A program made the translations under genes and the position numbers. Shown here piece by piece: positions 23,970 to 33,236 of a DNA stretch of 64,000 nt (positions are counted from its first letter, which is position 1; each line of letters begins with the position of its first letter). The notes under the pieces are model-generated. The model had not been told where the DNA came from, ran no database searches, and saw only the letters and a list, made by a program, of their open reading frames with translations. Source of the stretch: an uncultured Collinsella sp. Its GTDB lineage: Bacteria > Actinomycetota > Coriobacteriia > Coriobacteriales > Coriobacteriaceae. The stretch is taken from contig UQLD01000014.1 of the NCBI GenBank assembly GCA_900541855.1, positions 1 to 64,000 on the forward strand. The letters run 5' to 3'.

Positions 23970-25139
23970 TTACTCGGTAAAGGCGTTGCCGACGCTCTGA
24001 CCGCCAACATACGTCTCGACGAGGGTGAGCTCATGGTCGAACACGACAAAGTCGGCGTCGCGACCCGGCATGATGCTGCCGCACTTATCCTCGATGTGCG
24101 CAGAGCGAGCCGGCACCTCGGTTGCCATGCGAATGGCGATATCGGCGCTGGCGATGCCCCAGTCGACGATGTTCTTGACGCCCTGGGCAAGCGTGAGCAC
24201 CGAGCCGGCAATGCTCTTGCCGTCGGCGAGCCAGCACAGGTTGTCCTTCATGATGACGTCCATGCCACCACTGGTGTAGCTGCCCTCGGGCATGCCGCCG
24301 CAACCCAGGCAGTCGGTAATGAGCACCGTGTGCTGCCAGCCCTTGGCCTGCAGCAGCGCCTTGATGGCAGCAGGGTTAACGTGCTTGCCGTCACAGATGA
24401 TCTCGGCGTAGGTCTCGGGCGTGGACATGGCAGCGCCCACGACACCGGGCTCACGGTGATGCAGCCCGCGCTGGCCGTTATAGGTATGCGTAAAGCAGCT
24501 GGCACCGGCGTTGATGGCAGCGATGCACTCATCGTAGGTGGCGTCGGAGTGACCGATGCTGGTCACCACACCCTTGGCGTTCAGAGCAGCCGCATAAGCA
24601 GCGGCACCGTCGCGCTCGGCCGCCATGGCGCTCTTGACGATGCGACCACCCGCAGCCTCCTGCCACTGATCAAAGATCTCCTCGGAGGGATCGATAAGAT
24701 AAGCGGGGTTCTGCGCGCCCACGTGCTTCATGGTAAAGAAGGGGCCCTCCAGGTAGATGCCCTGAATGCGAGCACCGCAGAAGTCGGGGCCGCGACCCTC
24801 GTCCGCCTGAGCGATGGCGGCGCAGGCGTCCTTGATCTGCTCGACGCCATCGGTAAACGTCGTGGGCAGCCAGCTGGTGGTACCGCGACGGGCGAGCTCG
24901 GTCGAGCTGATATCGATGCCCTCGGGATCGTTATCGGTAGTTGAGTGGTTGTAGAAGCCATGGATGTGAGTATCGACCATACCCGGTGCGATCCACGACC
25001 CCGTGTAGTCCTTAATCTCGCAAGAGGGCTCGTCGGCCTGCCAGGCGCCAAAGACGCCATCCTCGACCATAAGATAGCCGCCCAGTTGCGGGCCTGCCGG
25101 CAAGAAGAACTTGTCAGCCTTAATTGCGTACGTGCTCAT
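23970..25139 (-). CDS. nagA: N-acetylglucosamine-6-phosphate deacetylase (copy 1)
   Basis: This 389-residue amidohydrolase removes acetate from GlcNAc-6-P, or GalNAc-6-P in Aga-type pathways. Metal ligands and catalytic residues are visible: PGMVDTHIHG (about 55-64), LEGPF with its Glu, GHSDATYDE, FTHTYNGQ, and the catalytic Asp in ITDCLGCGG. AAGGAG lies six bases before the ATG at 25139. It is very similar to the copy at 33743. Sitting beside agaS, this copy more likely serves GalNAc-6-P. Confidence 0.88.
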   Translation of the reverse strand: MSTYAIKADKFFLPAGPQLGGYLMVEDGVFGAWQADEPSCEIKDYTGSWIAPGMVDTHIHGFYNHSTTDNDPEGIDISSTELARRGTTSWLPTTFTDGVEQIKDACAAIAQADEGRGPDFCGARIQGIYLEGPFFTMKHVGAQNPAYLIDPSEEIFDQWQEAAGGRIVKSAMAAERDGAAAYAAALNAKGVVTSIGHSDATYDECIAAINAGASCFTHTYNGQRGLHHREPGVVGAAMSTPETYAEIICDGKHVNPAAIKALLQAKGWQHTVLITDCLGCGGMPEGSYTSGGMDVIMKDNLCWLADGKSIAGSVLTLAQGVKNIVDWGIASADIAIRMATEVPARSAHIEDKCGSIMPGRDADFVVFDHELTLVETYVGGQSVGNAFTE

Positions 25140-25199
25140 ATGCACTCCTTGCTTCTAAAGCAGTTGACTGTGGTGATGCTATACCCAGCTCAGGTAAAA

Positions 25200-25243
25200 C
25201 AAAAAGCGCCCGCCCGCCGTTATGAGCGGACGGGCGCCCTTAC
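25200..25243 (-). terminator. Terminator of agaS
   Basis: On the minus strand GGGCGCCCGTCCGC / GGCGGGCGGGCGC with a 7-base loop ends in TTTTTGTTT, separating agaS from nagA1. Confidence 0.9.
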
Positions 25244-25255
25244 AGAGGGACGCGA

Positions 25256-26422
25256 TTAAGCGGTGAAGGGGTGAATCGTCACGCCCTTGACCACGCGGTT
25301 GACCGTGCCGGTGGGGCTCGGCGTATCGGGCGTGTTGCCCACGCGCACGGAGTTGAGCAGGCTGATGGCCTGGGCAAACATCACGAACGGCAGAGCGAGA
25401 TAGCCCTCGGGAAGCGCTTCGTAGCCCTTAAAGGTGAAGGACTCACCCTCATAGACGGTAGCACCTTCCTGCTGAACGGCGATGGTGTGCTGAGCGATTT
25501 CGTCGCCACCGATCTCGTTGAGGATGTCGATGTCGTACTGACGGGTGTAGGCGTCGTTGTTGACGAACACGAAGACGAGCGTCTTATCGTCGACGAAGGA
25601 CTTGGGTCCGTGACGATAGCCCATGGAGGTATCGTAGGAAGTAGCGACCAGACCGTGAGCGAGCTCGAGGATCTTGAGCTGGCTCTCCTGGGCAAGGCCA
25701 CCAAAGGTGCCAGAACCCAAGTAGGTCACGCGGTTGAAGTCGCCAGCCAGGTAATCGGCAATCTCAGACTCACGAGAGATGACCTCCTCGCCCATCTTGG
25801 CAATCGTCTCGACCCACTCGGCCTTCTGCTCGTCAGAGGCAGTGTCGAAAATAAGGGTGGAGAGCAGGGTCATGCAGGAATAAGAGCCAGTCATGGCGAA
25901 GCCCTTGTCGTTGGCGCGCGGAATGAGCAGCGTCAGCGCATTGGGATCATCGGCAGACTCGACGGCGAGCTTGCCCTCAGGAGCGCAGGTGATGTTGAGG
26001 AACTTGACGTTGTGGACGAGCTCCTTGGCAACGGCAACGGCGGCAAGGCTCTCGGGGCTGTTGCCAGAACGGGCAAAGGAAACCACGAGCGTGGGATCCT
26101 CGGCGCGCAGGAAGTCGCGCGGGGCGCTCACGATGTCGGTCGTGGCGATGGGCTTAAAGTCGTAGAGATCAGTGTTGCCAGCGTGACGCAGGTACGGGGC
26201 GCAGGTATCGCCAACGTAGTCGGACGTACCGGCACCGGTGAAGACAACGGACAGACGACCCTCGCCCATAGCGCGAGCCTCGGCCAGGAAGGCCTCGATG
26301 GCCTCCTTGTTCTCGCGATAGATGTTGAGCGTATCACGCCAAAGCTCGGGCTGCTGAGCAATCTCGGCCGTGGTGATCTGGGCGCCGAGTCCGGTAAGCT
26401 CCTCGACACTCTTCTCGAACAT
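25256..26422 (-). CDS. agaS: SIS-domain sugar-phosphate isomerase/deaminase, AgaS type
   Basis: This 388-residue protein has two SIS domains: GAGTSDYVGD with SFARSGNSPES in the first, and YLGSGTFGGLAQES with YRHGPKSFVDD in the second. AgaS deaminates galactosamine-6-P to tagatose-6-P, which LacC could then phosphorylate. The C-terminal PTGTVNRVVKGVTIHPF is characteristic of the AgaS branch. GAGG lies eight bases before the ATG. Context with nagA, lacC and a mannose-family PTS supports the GalNAc role over a GlmS-like one. Confidence 0.88.
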   Translation of the reverse strand: MFEKSVEELTGLGAQITTAEIAQQPELWRDTLNIYRENKEAIEAFLAEARAMGEGRLSVVFTGAGTSDYVGDTCAPYLRHAGNTDLYDFKPIATTDIVSAPRDFLRAEDPTLVVSFARSGNSPESLAAVAVAKELVHNVKFLNITCAPEGKLAVESADDPNALTLLIPRANDKGFAMTGSYSCMTLLSTLIFDTASDEQKAEWVETIAKMGEEVISRESEIADYLAGDFNRVTYLGSGTFGGLAQESQLKILELAHGLVATSYDTSMGYRHGPKSFVDDKTLVFVFVNNDAYTRQYDIDILNEIGGDEIAQHTIAVQQEGATVYEGESFTFKGYEALPEGYLALPFVMFAQAISLLNSVRVGNTPDTPSPTGTVNRVVKGVTIHPFTA

Positions 26423-26533
26423 TTCTAATACCTCTTTCTTTACTAAATTGTCTGATATACAAAGACTTAATCTGAAAAGTTAAATCGGGTAGTAGTCATA
26501 GGCTGTTTTTCTTTCGTTAGCACTCGTATCCGA

Positions 26534-27268
26534 TCACAGAGTATCTCGATAATGAGAAATCCTGTACTTGAACTTGTCGGCACGAGCCACCGAAAGCGTG
26601 AACTCGACAACATCATTTTGGGTGTTGTGAGTAGTTCGGACTATGTCCAGAACTGGCGCACCCTCACCAATACCTAGAAGCCGAGCGTCACATGGACGTG
26701 CTATACCCGCAGAGAACTCCTCATCCGCTACTCGAATTTTCTGCTGATAATCCTGCTCAATAACATCGTAAAGGGGCTTTTGTTCGAGTAGAGGACGCTT
26801 GAGTGAAATAAAGAGCCTTGCTGGAAGATAGCTACGCTCAACCATCATAGGTATACCATCTGCCATTCGTAAACGTTTGAGTTTTAATACCTTTTCACCC
26901 AAATGAATCCCCATTTGCATCGAGAGCGTTTTATCTGCTTCCATTTCACAGAACTCTAAGATGGTTGTTTCTGGCAGCCGGCCCATCGCTTTCATCTGTT
27001 CAGTAAAACTGTACGATTGGGTAAGATTTGTTGCTTGAGCTAGTCGATCGGCAACAAACGTACCGCGACCTTGTTTTCGCACAATCCGACCAAGATACTC
27101 AAGTTCCTGAATTGCAAGCCGGACAGTCGACCGCGAAAGCCCGAAACGTTCGGCAAGCTCACGTTCGGACGGAATCAAATCACCTGGCTGATATTCATGA
27201 TCAATTTTTTCGATCAGAATATCTACGAGCTGGTCATATAGCGGTTGTCTGTGCCTCGTGCACGTCAT
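26534..27268 (-). CDS. GntR/HutC-family regulator with UTRA domain (aga region)
   Basis: This 244-residue regulator has a winged helix (LIPSERELAERFGLSRSTVR) and a UTRA ligand domain. The ATG at 27268 follows GGAG by six bases; the frame extends to a GTG at 27280 that is too close to that site. It is homologous to the regulator at 35056. Members of this group (NagR/AgaR-like) sense aminosugar phosphates. It ends the GH35-PTS gene run and precedes agaS, so it likely controls both. TGGTA..TACCA sites at 32975 are candidate targets. Confidence 0.85.
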   Translation of the reverse strand: MTCTRHRQPLYDQLVDILIEKIDHEYQPGDLIPSERELAERFGLSRSTVRLAIQELEYLGRIVRKQGRGTFVADRLAQATNLTQSYSFTEQMKAMGRLPETTILEFCEMEADKTLSMQMGIHLGEKVLKLKRLRMADGIPMMVERSYLPARLFISLKRPLLEQKPLYDVIEQDYQQKIRVADEEFSAGIARPCDARLLGIGEGAPVLDIVRTTHNTQNDVVEFTLSVARADKFKYRISHYRDTL

Positions 27269-27355
27269 GATATTCTCCACGTAATGAGCAATTGACCAAT
27301 ACTTCAGCCTTCAGGTAACGCACCAACATGTCCAATAAATGGGCTAATAGCGACA

Positions 27356-27784
27356 CTACATCTCATCGTCTTCATCAATGTCAGCACTCTCGAGTTTCTT
27401 GAGATCGACTCCCTCACGACCAACGACCCGTGCGCGTTCGGCAAGTTCATCAAGCGTTGGGTCTCCAAACGCACGCGTCATAACGAGCTCCACCAGCATA
27501 GGTAGATTTGTTCCGGTGACAACGGTCACGTTATCGAGCTCAGTCGTCATTGGGATAGCTTGATTGAACGGAGTACCGCCAAGCAAATCAACAAACACCA
27601 ATACGCCATCACAAGCTTGACGCATCTTGGCAATGCAGGTTCGCAAATCATCACCAAAAGTAACCGCCTCCGAGCCCGCAAAAGGAACTACCTCAAAATT
27701 AGGCTGTTCGCCGGCGACCATATCCACAGCGCTTTTCAAACCAGGTGCAAACTGACCGTGACCAGTTAGTACAAATCCAATCAT
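27356..27784 (-). CDS. agaF: PTS mannose/sorbose-family EIIA component
   Basis: This 142-residue protein has the EIIA-Man fold, with the phosphorylated histidine His9 in LTGHGQFAPG and the conserved LVFVDLLGGTPFN segment. It accepts phosphate from HPr and donates it to the IIB at 30488. It lies downstream of a small membrane protein and the IIC/IID genes, completing the transporter. The symbol is by function and context only. Confidence 0.88.
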   Translation of the reverse strand: MIGFVLTGHGQFAPGLKSAVDMVAGEQPNFEVVPFAGSEAVTFGDDLRTCIAKMRQACDGVLVFVDLLGGTPFNQAIPMTTELDNVTVVTGTNLPMLVELVMTRAFGDPTLDELAERARVVGREGVDLKKLESADIDEDDEM

Positions 27785-27865
27785 TCTATCTACCTTTCTA
27801 CCGTTCGCTTTCTCTAGCCATAGAACCCCTCAAAAGGGCTCTTACGACCACTGCATCATTAAAGT

Positions 27866-28489
27866 TTAGTGAGTATTTTGTTTTATCGTGGGAGGTCTGT
27901 GAGCGTCTCTAAGCTGCTTTTCAAGGTTGCGATATCTAAGTGCTTCGCCCTTGTTCCCGCTGCTCTCATATTGATATGAAAGCAGCAGATAGAGCTTTCC
28001 GCGTAACCCAAGGTCGCTCGTATCCAGCATAGCTTCCATCTCATCGATCTTATCATGCCGACGGCAAAAGACTATGTCGTAGGTTAATTGACTGTCCGCC
28101 AAAATGCCCTTCGACACGATGGGGCGCATCTCTTCCAACATGGACGCCGCCCGCTTGCGGTCACCCGTCTTGATATAGAAATTAAAGGCGCGAACCGCAA
28201 GCTGTCGACGTTGTTTGTCGCTGCACGGCATCTCCAGCAAGTGGTCAAGCATTCGATCTGCATATGCGTCCATATCAGCAGCTTCATAGATCGTGAAACG
28301 CAGGTAATACTGCTTATACGTAGACATTACTATGCGCGCAAGTTTGCGATCGAGCAGGTCTATGCAATCTTGGTATAAGCCCAAGTTAAACAATACCTGC
28401 AATTTCATATCGAAGTATTTTTTCGCTCCTTCGGTCACAGCGAAATAAGCCACGACAACACAAATAAACAGGACGATCCAAAATGGCAT
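27866..28489 (-). CDS. Membrane-anchored helical-repeat protein inside the PTS operon
   Basis: This 207-residue protein has one N-terminal membrane helix (residues about 3-20) followed by paired helices resembling TPR repeats (LYQDCIDLLDRKLARI, KRAASMLEEMRPIV, GNKGEALRYRNLEKQL). It has no catalytic motif. It lies between the IID gene and the IIA gene in the same direction. I do not recognise the family. A scaffold or assembly role for the transporter is a guess from position only. Confidence 0.72.
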   Translation of the reverse strand: MPFWIVLFICVVVAYFAVTEGAKKYFDMKLQVLFNLGLYQDCIDLLDRKLARIVMSTYKQYYLRFTIYEAADMDAYADRMLDHLLEMPCSDKQRRQLAVRAFNFYIKTGDRKRAASMLEEMRPIVSKGILADSQLTYDIVFCRRHDKIDEMEAMLDTSDLGLRGKLYLLLSYQYESSGNKGEALRYRNLEKQLRDAHRPPTIKQNTH

Positions 28490-28574
28490 TGCACTATATT
28501 CCCTTCAAGGCAGCCTTAAGGAATTAATCGAACACGATGACTGCATAACCGCCTATGAACAGCGGTGTCCGACA

Positions 28575-28635
28575 AAACAAAAGAGGCGCACACTCCAGGG
28601 GATATGGCGATAAAGTCGCCTTGGAGGTGTGCGCC
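28575..28635 (-). terminator. Hairpin with T-rich tail after the IID gene
   Basis: On the minus strand a stem GGCGCACAC..GTGTGCGCC is followed by TCTTTTGTTTTG. It may end or attenuate the GH35-IIB-IIC-IID transcript before the TPR-like and IIA genes. Confidence 0.65.
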
Positions 28636-28677
28636 ACGTCTCAATTGAGGCTCAAATGCCGTGACAATATGGGGTAT

Positions 28678-29517
28678 TTAGCCCTTGCAAATGATACCGA
28701 ATGCACCCAAGGCAATGGACAGAACCAAGACGATAAAGATGGCCTTCGTCGAGGTCATGCCCTTCTTACCGAGGAGCCAGTATACGAAGCCGACGAGTGC
28801 GGCAGGAACCAGCTTGGGGCAAATCATATTGCAGATGTTCTGCAAGTCAACGGTAACGCCGCCGATAACAGGCTTCGCCGCAATAACGATACCGACATTG
28901 GTTGCGACCAGAGCACCGACCATAAAGACACCCATTACGGAGGCCGCGTCGGTCAACGCATTCAGGCGATCGCTCATGGTGGTGACGAGCTTCATACCCT
29001 GCTCATAGGCCATGTGGGTCTGCTTGCAGCGGAACCAGTCAACAAGGATGTTCACGACGACCCAGATGAAGATACCCAAGGGGTTGCCGTTCATGGCCAT
29101 ATTGGCAGCCAGAGCGCCGAAAATGGTCGGGAGCAGCGAACCGAAGATGGAATCGCCGATGGAAGCCAGCGGTCCCATGAGACCAGTCTTGAGACCGGCA
29201 ACAGCCTCGAGGCCCTCAATGCCCTCCTCTTCCTCGATCGCCAAATCGATACCGGTGATGATCGTGTTGAGGAAGTTTGAGGTGTTGAAGAACGGTGCGC
29301 ACTGGGCGCGGCAGGCTTCCTTTAGCTCCGGCGTGCCGTCACCGTACAGCTTGCGCAGCGTGGGCAGGATAATCCAGAGATAACCAGAGTGCTGCATGCG
29401 CTCGTAGTTCCAACCATCCTGGAAACCAAACAGGTTACGACGGTTGATCTGCGCAAGGTCGTCCTTGGTAATCTTGTAGCCAGTGGTGCCATTGGCGAGT
29501 TTCTCATTAGAGCTCAT
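28678..29517 (-). CDS. agaD: PTS mannose/sorbose-family EIID component
   Basis: This 279-residue membrane subunit matches EIID: an N-terminal ITKDDLAQINRRNLFGFQDGWNYERMQ segment, a GLKTGLMGPLASIGDSIFGSLLPTI loop, and hydrophobic segments at the C-terminus. It forms the transport channel together with IIC. The start at 29517 overlaps the stop of the IIC gene by 11 bases, indicating translational coupling; a longer frame to 29673 lies inside IIC and is not real. Confidence 0.88.
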   Translation of the reverse strand: MSSNEKLANGTTGYKITKDDLAQINRRNLFGFQDGWNYERMQHSGYLWIILPTLRKLYGDGTPELKEACRAQCAPFFNTSNFLNTIITGIDLAIEEEEGIEGLEAVAGLKTGLMGPLASIGDSIFGSLLPTIFGALAANMAMNGNPLGIFIWVVVNILVDWFRCKQTHMAYEQGMKLVTTMSDRLNALTDAASVMGVFMVGALVATNVGIVIAAKPVIGGVTVDLQNICNMICPKLVPAALVGFVYWLLGKKGMTSTKAIFIVLVLSIALGAFGIICKG

Positions 29518-30394
29518 CGTCGTCGTCTCCCTCCGCAGCGCCAGCAGCAGCGACGGGACGCTGGTTGTTCTTGTAGTACAGCAAAGACAGAGCAAAGCCA
29601 ATAATAGCGATCGCCAGCATCGACATGTTATTGAACATACCGACCATATCCACGGCGCCCTTACCAAGCGCACCGTTCACAGCGACGATGTTGGCGTTGA
29701 GGTTCATGATGCTCGTGAAGGCCGTACCAAACAGGGCGGCGACTACAAAGCCGAGCAGCAGGTAGGCGACGTGCTTTTTGACCGGCAGGTAACGGAGCAG
29801 AATGGCGAAGCCAACGGCGGGCAAGGCACCGCCAGCAACAGACAGACCGTCACCCAGCCACTTCCAGTCGCCGTTAAGGGCGGTGGTGATGCCCTCGACC
29901 ACGCCCTGGCCAAATGCGAGAGCCAGGAAGACCGGAATCATGCGGGACAACATCCAGGAAACGGCACCGAGCAAGTAGTGTACGTTGTAGGCGCCCCAGT
30001 TCATCTTCTCGATATCGGCATCGCACATGTGACCGAAGAACGTGTTGGCGAAACGGCCGGCGATATCGGTGTAAACGAGAATGGCAGCGACAGGTACGCC
30101 GATGGCGGCAAGAGCCGTCTCGGGATTCATGCCCGCACCCACGGCAAAGGCAGTGGCGACCAGAGTGCCGGAGTTGGCATCGATACGAGAGGCGCCGCCA
30201 AAGGTACCAACGCCCAGGACGGTAAGCTGCATGCTGCCGCCGATAAACAGGCCAGTCTGCAGGTCACCCATAATCAAACCGGTAATCATACCGGAGAAGA
30301 CGGCTGAGCCGGCACAGGTGTACCAGTTCAGCTCATCCATAATCTGATAACCCGCATACAGGGTTAACAGAAGAATCTGCCACCAAGCAATCAT
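29507..30394 (-). CDS. agaC: PTS mannose/sorbose-family EIIC component
   Basis: This 295-residue integral membrane protein has the EIIC layout: WQILLLTLYAGYQIMDELNW start, GLIMGDLQTGLFIGGSMQL, several Ala/Gly-rich helices, and an acidic C-terminal tail. With IID it carries the sugar across the membrane. AAGGAG lies seven bases before the ATG. It is encoded between the IIB and IID genes. Confidence 0.88.
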   Translation of the reverse strand: MIAWWQILLLTLYAGYQIMDELNWYTCAGSAVFSGMITGLIMGDLQTGLFIGGSMQLTVLGVGTFGGASRIDANSGTLVATAFAVGAGMNPETALAAIGVPVAAILVYTDIAGRFANTFFGHMCDADIEKMNWGAYNVHYLLGAVSWMLSRMIPVFLALAFGQGVVEGITTALNGDWKWLGDGLSVAGGALPAVGFAILLRYLPVKKHVAYLLLGFVVAALFGTAFTSIMNLNANIVAVNGALGKGAVDMVGMFNNMSMLAIAIIGFALSLLYYKNNQRPVAAAGAAEGDDDDEL

Positions 30395-30487
30395 GGTAAA
30401 CTCCTTATTTAAGGTGTAACAGTTTCTACAATACCAATACGCTTATATAAACCGTGCATCCCCCTTCACGGCCTAGCGTTAATTCGA

Positions 30488-30952
30488 CTAGAGCGTGAGA
30501 GCCTCTGGGTTATCCTGCGGCGTCAGCTGAATGACAATAGGAAGATTATCGGCCTTGAGTTTGGCAAATGCGTCAAGGTCCCCCTGGTCGCAACTAATGT
30601 TGCGATTCAGCTTCTTGACCGGCTCCATTGTCGTCATATTACCGACGATGAGCTGCTCAAGCTTAACACCTTGTTCCAAAAGTCGAACGTAGACCTCAGG
30701 CTTTTTCGCAACAATGAAGAGACGTTGCGCATCATATTTGCCAGCAGTGATGTTGGCAGCGGCCTTGTCGACAGGAAGCACGGACAACTTCACAGTTGCC
30801 GGGCAAGCCATGCGAAGAACCTGCTTTTGGGTAGCATCTTGCGATACCTCGTCGTCAACTACCATGAAGCGGCTTACCTGACGGGCGTTAGACCAGAGGT
30901 TTGCCACCTGTCCGTGAATCAAGCGAAAGTCGATTCGTGCGCCTACAATCAT
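30488..30952 (-). CDS. agaB: PTS mannose/sorbose-family EIIB component
   Basis: This 154-residue cytoplasmic IIB has the phosphorylated histidine His13 in RIDFRLIHGQVANLW, VVDDEVSQD, and VKLEQLIVGNM. It transfers phosphate from the IIA to the incoming sugar. It begins two bases after the GH35 gene stop, so the two are co-transcribed and probably coupled. It is a useful contrast to the His-less paralogue at 20153. Confidence 0.9.
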   Translation of the reverse strand: MIVGARIDFRLIHGQVANLWSNARQVSRFMVVDDEVSQDATQKQVLRMACPATVKLSVLPVDKAAANITAGKYDAQRLFIVAKKPEVYVRLLEQGVKLEQLIVGNMTTMEPVKKLNRNISCDQGDLDAFAKLKADNLPIVIQLTPQDNPEALTL

Positions 30953-30954
30953 TT

Positions 30955-32751
30955 CTACTCAACTCCTTCTTGTTCAAGTGTACGGATAACGGGCTCAGAG
31001 CGAAGGGAGATTTTCGCATCATACACGCCCTCTGTTTCGAACATAACGAGCTCATTGGTACCAGGGTGCAATAAACCGTGCGGAACATAGAGCGTCATGA
31101 TGGGACCCTTATCCCAAAAACGTCCGACATTCGTTCCGTTTACGAATGCCACACCCTTTCCAAAACCCGTAGTGTCGATAAAGGTATCAGCCGGCTCAGA
31201 TATATCAAACTTTGCGCGGTAAAAGGAAGGCTGCCCCTCTACCCAGCCGGCGGAATAATCAAGATTATCGATGTTATCGAGTGGCAGACAACGCATCTCC
31301 CAACCGGTAACGAAGTGAAGATCAACGCAAACTCCTGTCCTAATGCCCTTATGCTGCGTATCAGCGAGCAATTTGTGACCATAATTGACGCGACCCATAT
31401 CCTCGGTCAGAACATCCAGGCGGTTTTGTTCACAGGGAAGAACGCAGTGAATATCTTCCCCGATGTGCTCCTGATACTGCGTCGCCACTTTGTCACCGTT
31501 CACAAACACCTGTGCACGGTCGCGGGCGTCAATAACCCGAATACGCTCTTCATCTGCACGGTCACGCTCGACAGTCGTGGTATATAACGTATATCCATAC
31601 GACTGACCCATCTCTTCCATGGGCATAGGATATTGGGCTTCGATCGGCTCCGAAAGAATATCGAGCACATTAAAGAGACTTACGCGCTCACTCACCGAAA
31701 TATCGGGCATGGAAAACGCCTTTTTTGTTAACGGCTTGCTTTGCGCGATATCGGGAAACAGCTCGTGAACTGTCCTTTGAATTGCGAAGTATTTCTCGGT
31801 CGGGTTGCCCTGTTCGTCCAATGGGGCATCGTAGTCATATGATGTCACCTGGTGCAGGTCGTGCGTATGGCGTGCAGAACATCCGTTCATAAATCCAAAG
31901 TTGGTGCCTCCATGAAACATGTAGAGGTTTAAAGATCCTCCAAGCTCGAGCACCTCGCGAACGCAAGAGGCAAGATCTTCGGGATCGCGTCTGATGACGT
32001 TCTCCCCATAGCGATTGAACCAGCCGTCCCACAACTCCATGCACATAAGAGGCCATTGTTTTCCATGCTCCTTGTGAAAAGCAGAAAGAGCCTCAAAGTT
32101 CTCCTTTGCATGAGAACCAAAGTTGCCGGTGCACAACACATCATCGTCAATGAGCGTACCGGCACGAAGACACCCACGCCACGGGCCATCGGAAGTACAA
32201 AGGGGCACGGAAACCCCACGCTCGACCATAAGGCGACGAATCGCACGAAGATAGTCCTTATCCTCGCAATATGATCCATACTCGTTTTCAACCTGCATCA
32301 TGATGATGTTTCCGCCCTTGTCAATCTGACGCGGGACGAGTATCGGCATGAGATGGTCGTAGTAATGCGCAACGTGAGCAAGAAACTTGGGGTCGCTGCT
32401 ACGCGGTCTCATATCATGTTGGCGCAGCAGCCATGCTGGCATGCCGCCAAATTCCCATTCTGCGCAAATAAACGGAGAAGGCCGAACAATTGCATACAGA
32501 CCGAGTGACGCCGCCTCATCAAGAAATGCCGCCAAATCAATTGAACCAGAAAAATCGAAGACGCCAGGCTTTGGCTCATGAAGATTCCACGGTACATACG
32601 TTTCGACCGTATTAAACCCAAGAGCCTTAAGGTTATAGAGCGAGTGGTGCCAGTCGCTCGGATGAACACGCATATAGTGAATCGCCCCCGACAAGATGGT
32701 GAACGGCTCATCATCGAGTAGGAATTGATTGGTGATCTTAAACGAATGCAT
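30955..32751 (-). CDS. bgaC: GH35 beta-galactosidase, BgaC type
   Basis: This 598-residue enzyme lacks a signal peptide and so acts in the cytoplasm. The GH35 acid/base Glu is in MMQVENEYGSY (about residue 158) and the nucleophile in CMELWDGWFNRYGE (about 235). The C-terminal half carries jelly-roll-like segments. BgaC of pneumococci cleaves Gal-beta-1,3-GlcNAc and related host disaccharides and is encoded with the same IIB-IIC-IID-IIA and agaS set, which this locus mirrors. Lacto-N-biose or galacto-N-biose is the likely substrate, by analogy. Confidence 0.87.
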   Translation of the reverse strand: MHSFKITNQFLLDDEPFTILSGAIHYMRVHPSDWHHSLYNLKALGFNTVETYVPWNLHEPKPGVFDFSGSIDLAAFLDEAASLGLYAIVRPSPFICAEWEFGGMPAWLLRQHDMRPRSSDPKFLAHVAHYYDHLMPILVPRQIDKGGNIIMMQVENEYGSYCEDKDYLRAIRRLMVERGVSVPLCTSDGPWRGCLRAGTLIDDDVLCTGNFGSHAKENFEALSAFHKEHGKQWPLMCMELWDGWFNRYGENVIRRDPEDLASCVREVLELGGSLNLYMFHGGTNFGFMNGCSARHTHDLHQVTSYDYDAPLDEQGNPTEKYFAIQRTVHELFPDIAQSKPLTKKAFSMPDISVSERVSLFNVLDILSEPIEAQYPMPMEEMGQSYGYTLYTTTVERDRADEERIRVIDARDRAQVFVNGDKVATQYQEHIGEDIHCVLPCEQNRLDVLTEDMGRVNYGHKLLADTQHKGIRTGVCVDLHFVTGWEMRCLPLDNIDNLDYSAGWVEGQPSFYRAKFDISEPADTFIDTTGFGKGVAFVNGTNVGRFWDKGPIMTLYVPHGLLHPGTNELVMFETEGVYDAKISLRSEPVIRTLEQEGVE

Positions 32752-32866
32752 GCTACTCCCGATCTTCGTGCTCTACGACGCGGATGCCGGTTCCCCGACC
32801 CTCAGCTAAACGCCTTGCCTATTATGGACGCATTGACGCAATTATGTAGTCAGAATCTGAAGTGGT

Positions 32867-32898
32867 CCGTAAACGGTAGCCAAATGACGATGAACGGC
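32867..32898 (-). promoter_or_regulatory. Paired motif upstream of the GH35 gene
   Basis: AAACGGT at 32871-32877 and GAACGGC at 32892-32898 lie exactly 21 bp apart, oriented as at lacF and the GlcNAc PTS gene. Confidence 0.5.
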
Positions 32899-32974
32899 TT
32901 TAATGAACAAAATATAAACCCACTGGTAAATTACTTTTTTACTATAGATTTCTAGCGATTCTATATTTGAAAGG

Positions 32975-32986
32975 TGGTATGTACCA
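32975..32986. promoter_or_regulatory. GntR-type site TGGTATGTACCA
   Basis: This 12-bp palindrome with TGGTA arms resembles the NagR/YvoA operator class and lies 224 bp upstream of the GH35 gene. The rest of 32752-33130 has only the paired boxes above and no gene. Confidence 0.45.
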
Positions 32987-33130
32987 GCTATCCACTATTT
33001 CATACTAGTTACATTATGCTTCAATCGCATTTCTTCAAATGCTTATCTACTTTGTTGTTGCCGATTTGAGTGCGCGTGCGCCAACCCAAGCATCGTCACG
33101 GCTTCAGTTCCCCTATTCATAAACATAAAA

Positions 33131-33174
33131 CCCCGCCAAACGTGATTCCCCTAGGGAAAACACGCTTGGCGGGG
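33131..33174 (-). terminator. Terminator hairpin of the nagA2-yhcH transcript
   Basis: On the minus strand CCCCGCCAAGCGTG / CACGTTTGGCGGGG is followed by TTTTATG. Confidence 0.75.
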
Positions 33175-33179
33175 TCGTA

Positions 33180-33205
33180 GCGTGATTTCCCTAGGGGAAT
33201 CACGC
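33180..33205. repeat. 26-bp near-perfect palindrome
   Basis: GCGTGATTTCCC-TA-GGGGAATCACGC has one mismatched pair and is a copy of the element at 21025-21050. Confidence 0.7.
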
Positions 33206-33236
33206 CATCAGGCGAACAACTCAGCCGAGCAGTTCG

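Noticed and set aside
29517..29673. Upstream extension of the EIID protein
   Set aside because: It lies within the EIIC gene in another frame; the ATG at 29517 matches the family start and overlaps the EIIC stop.
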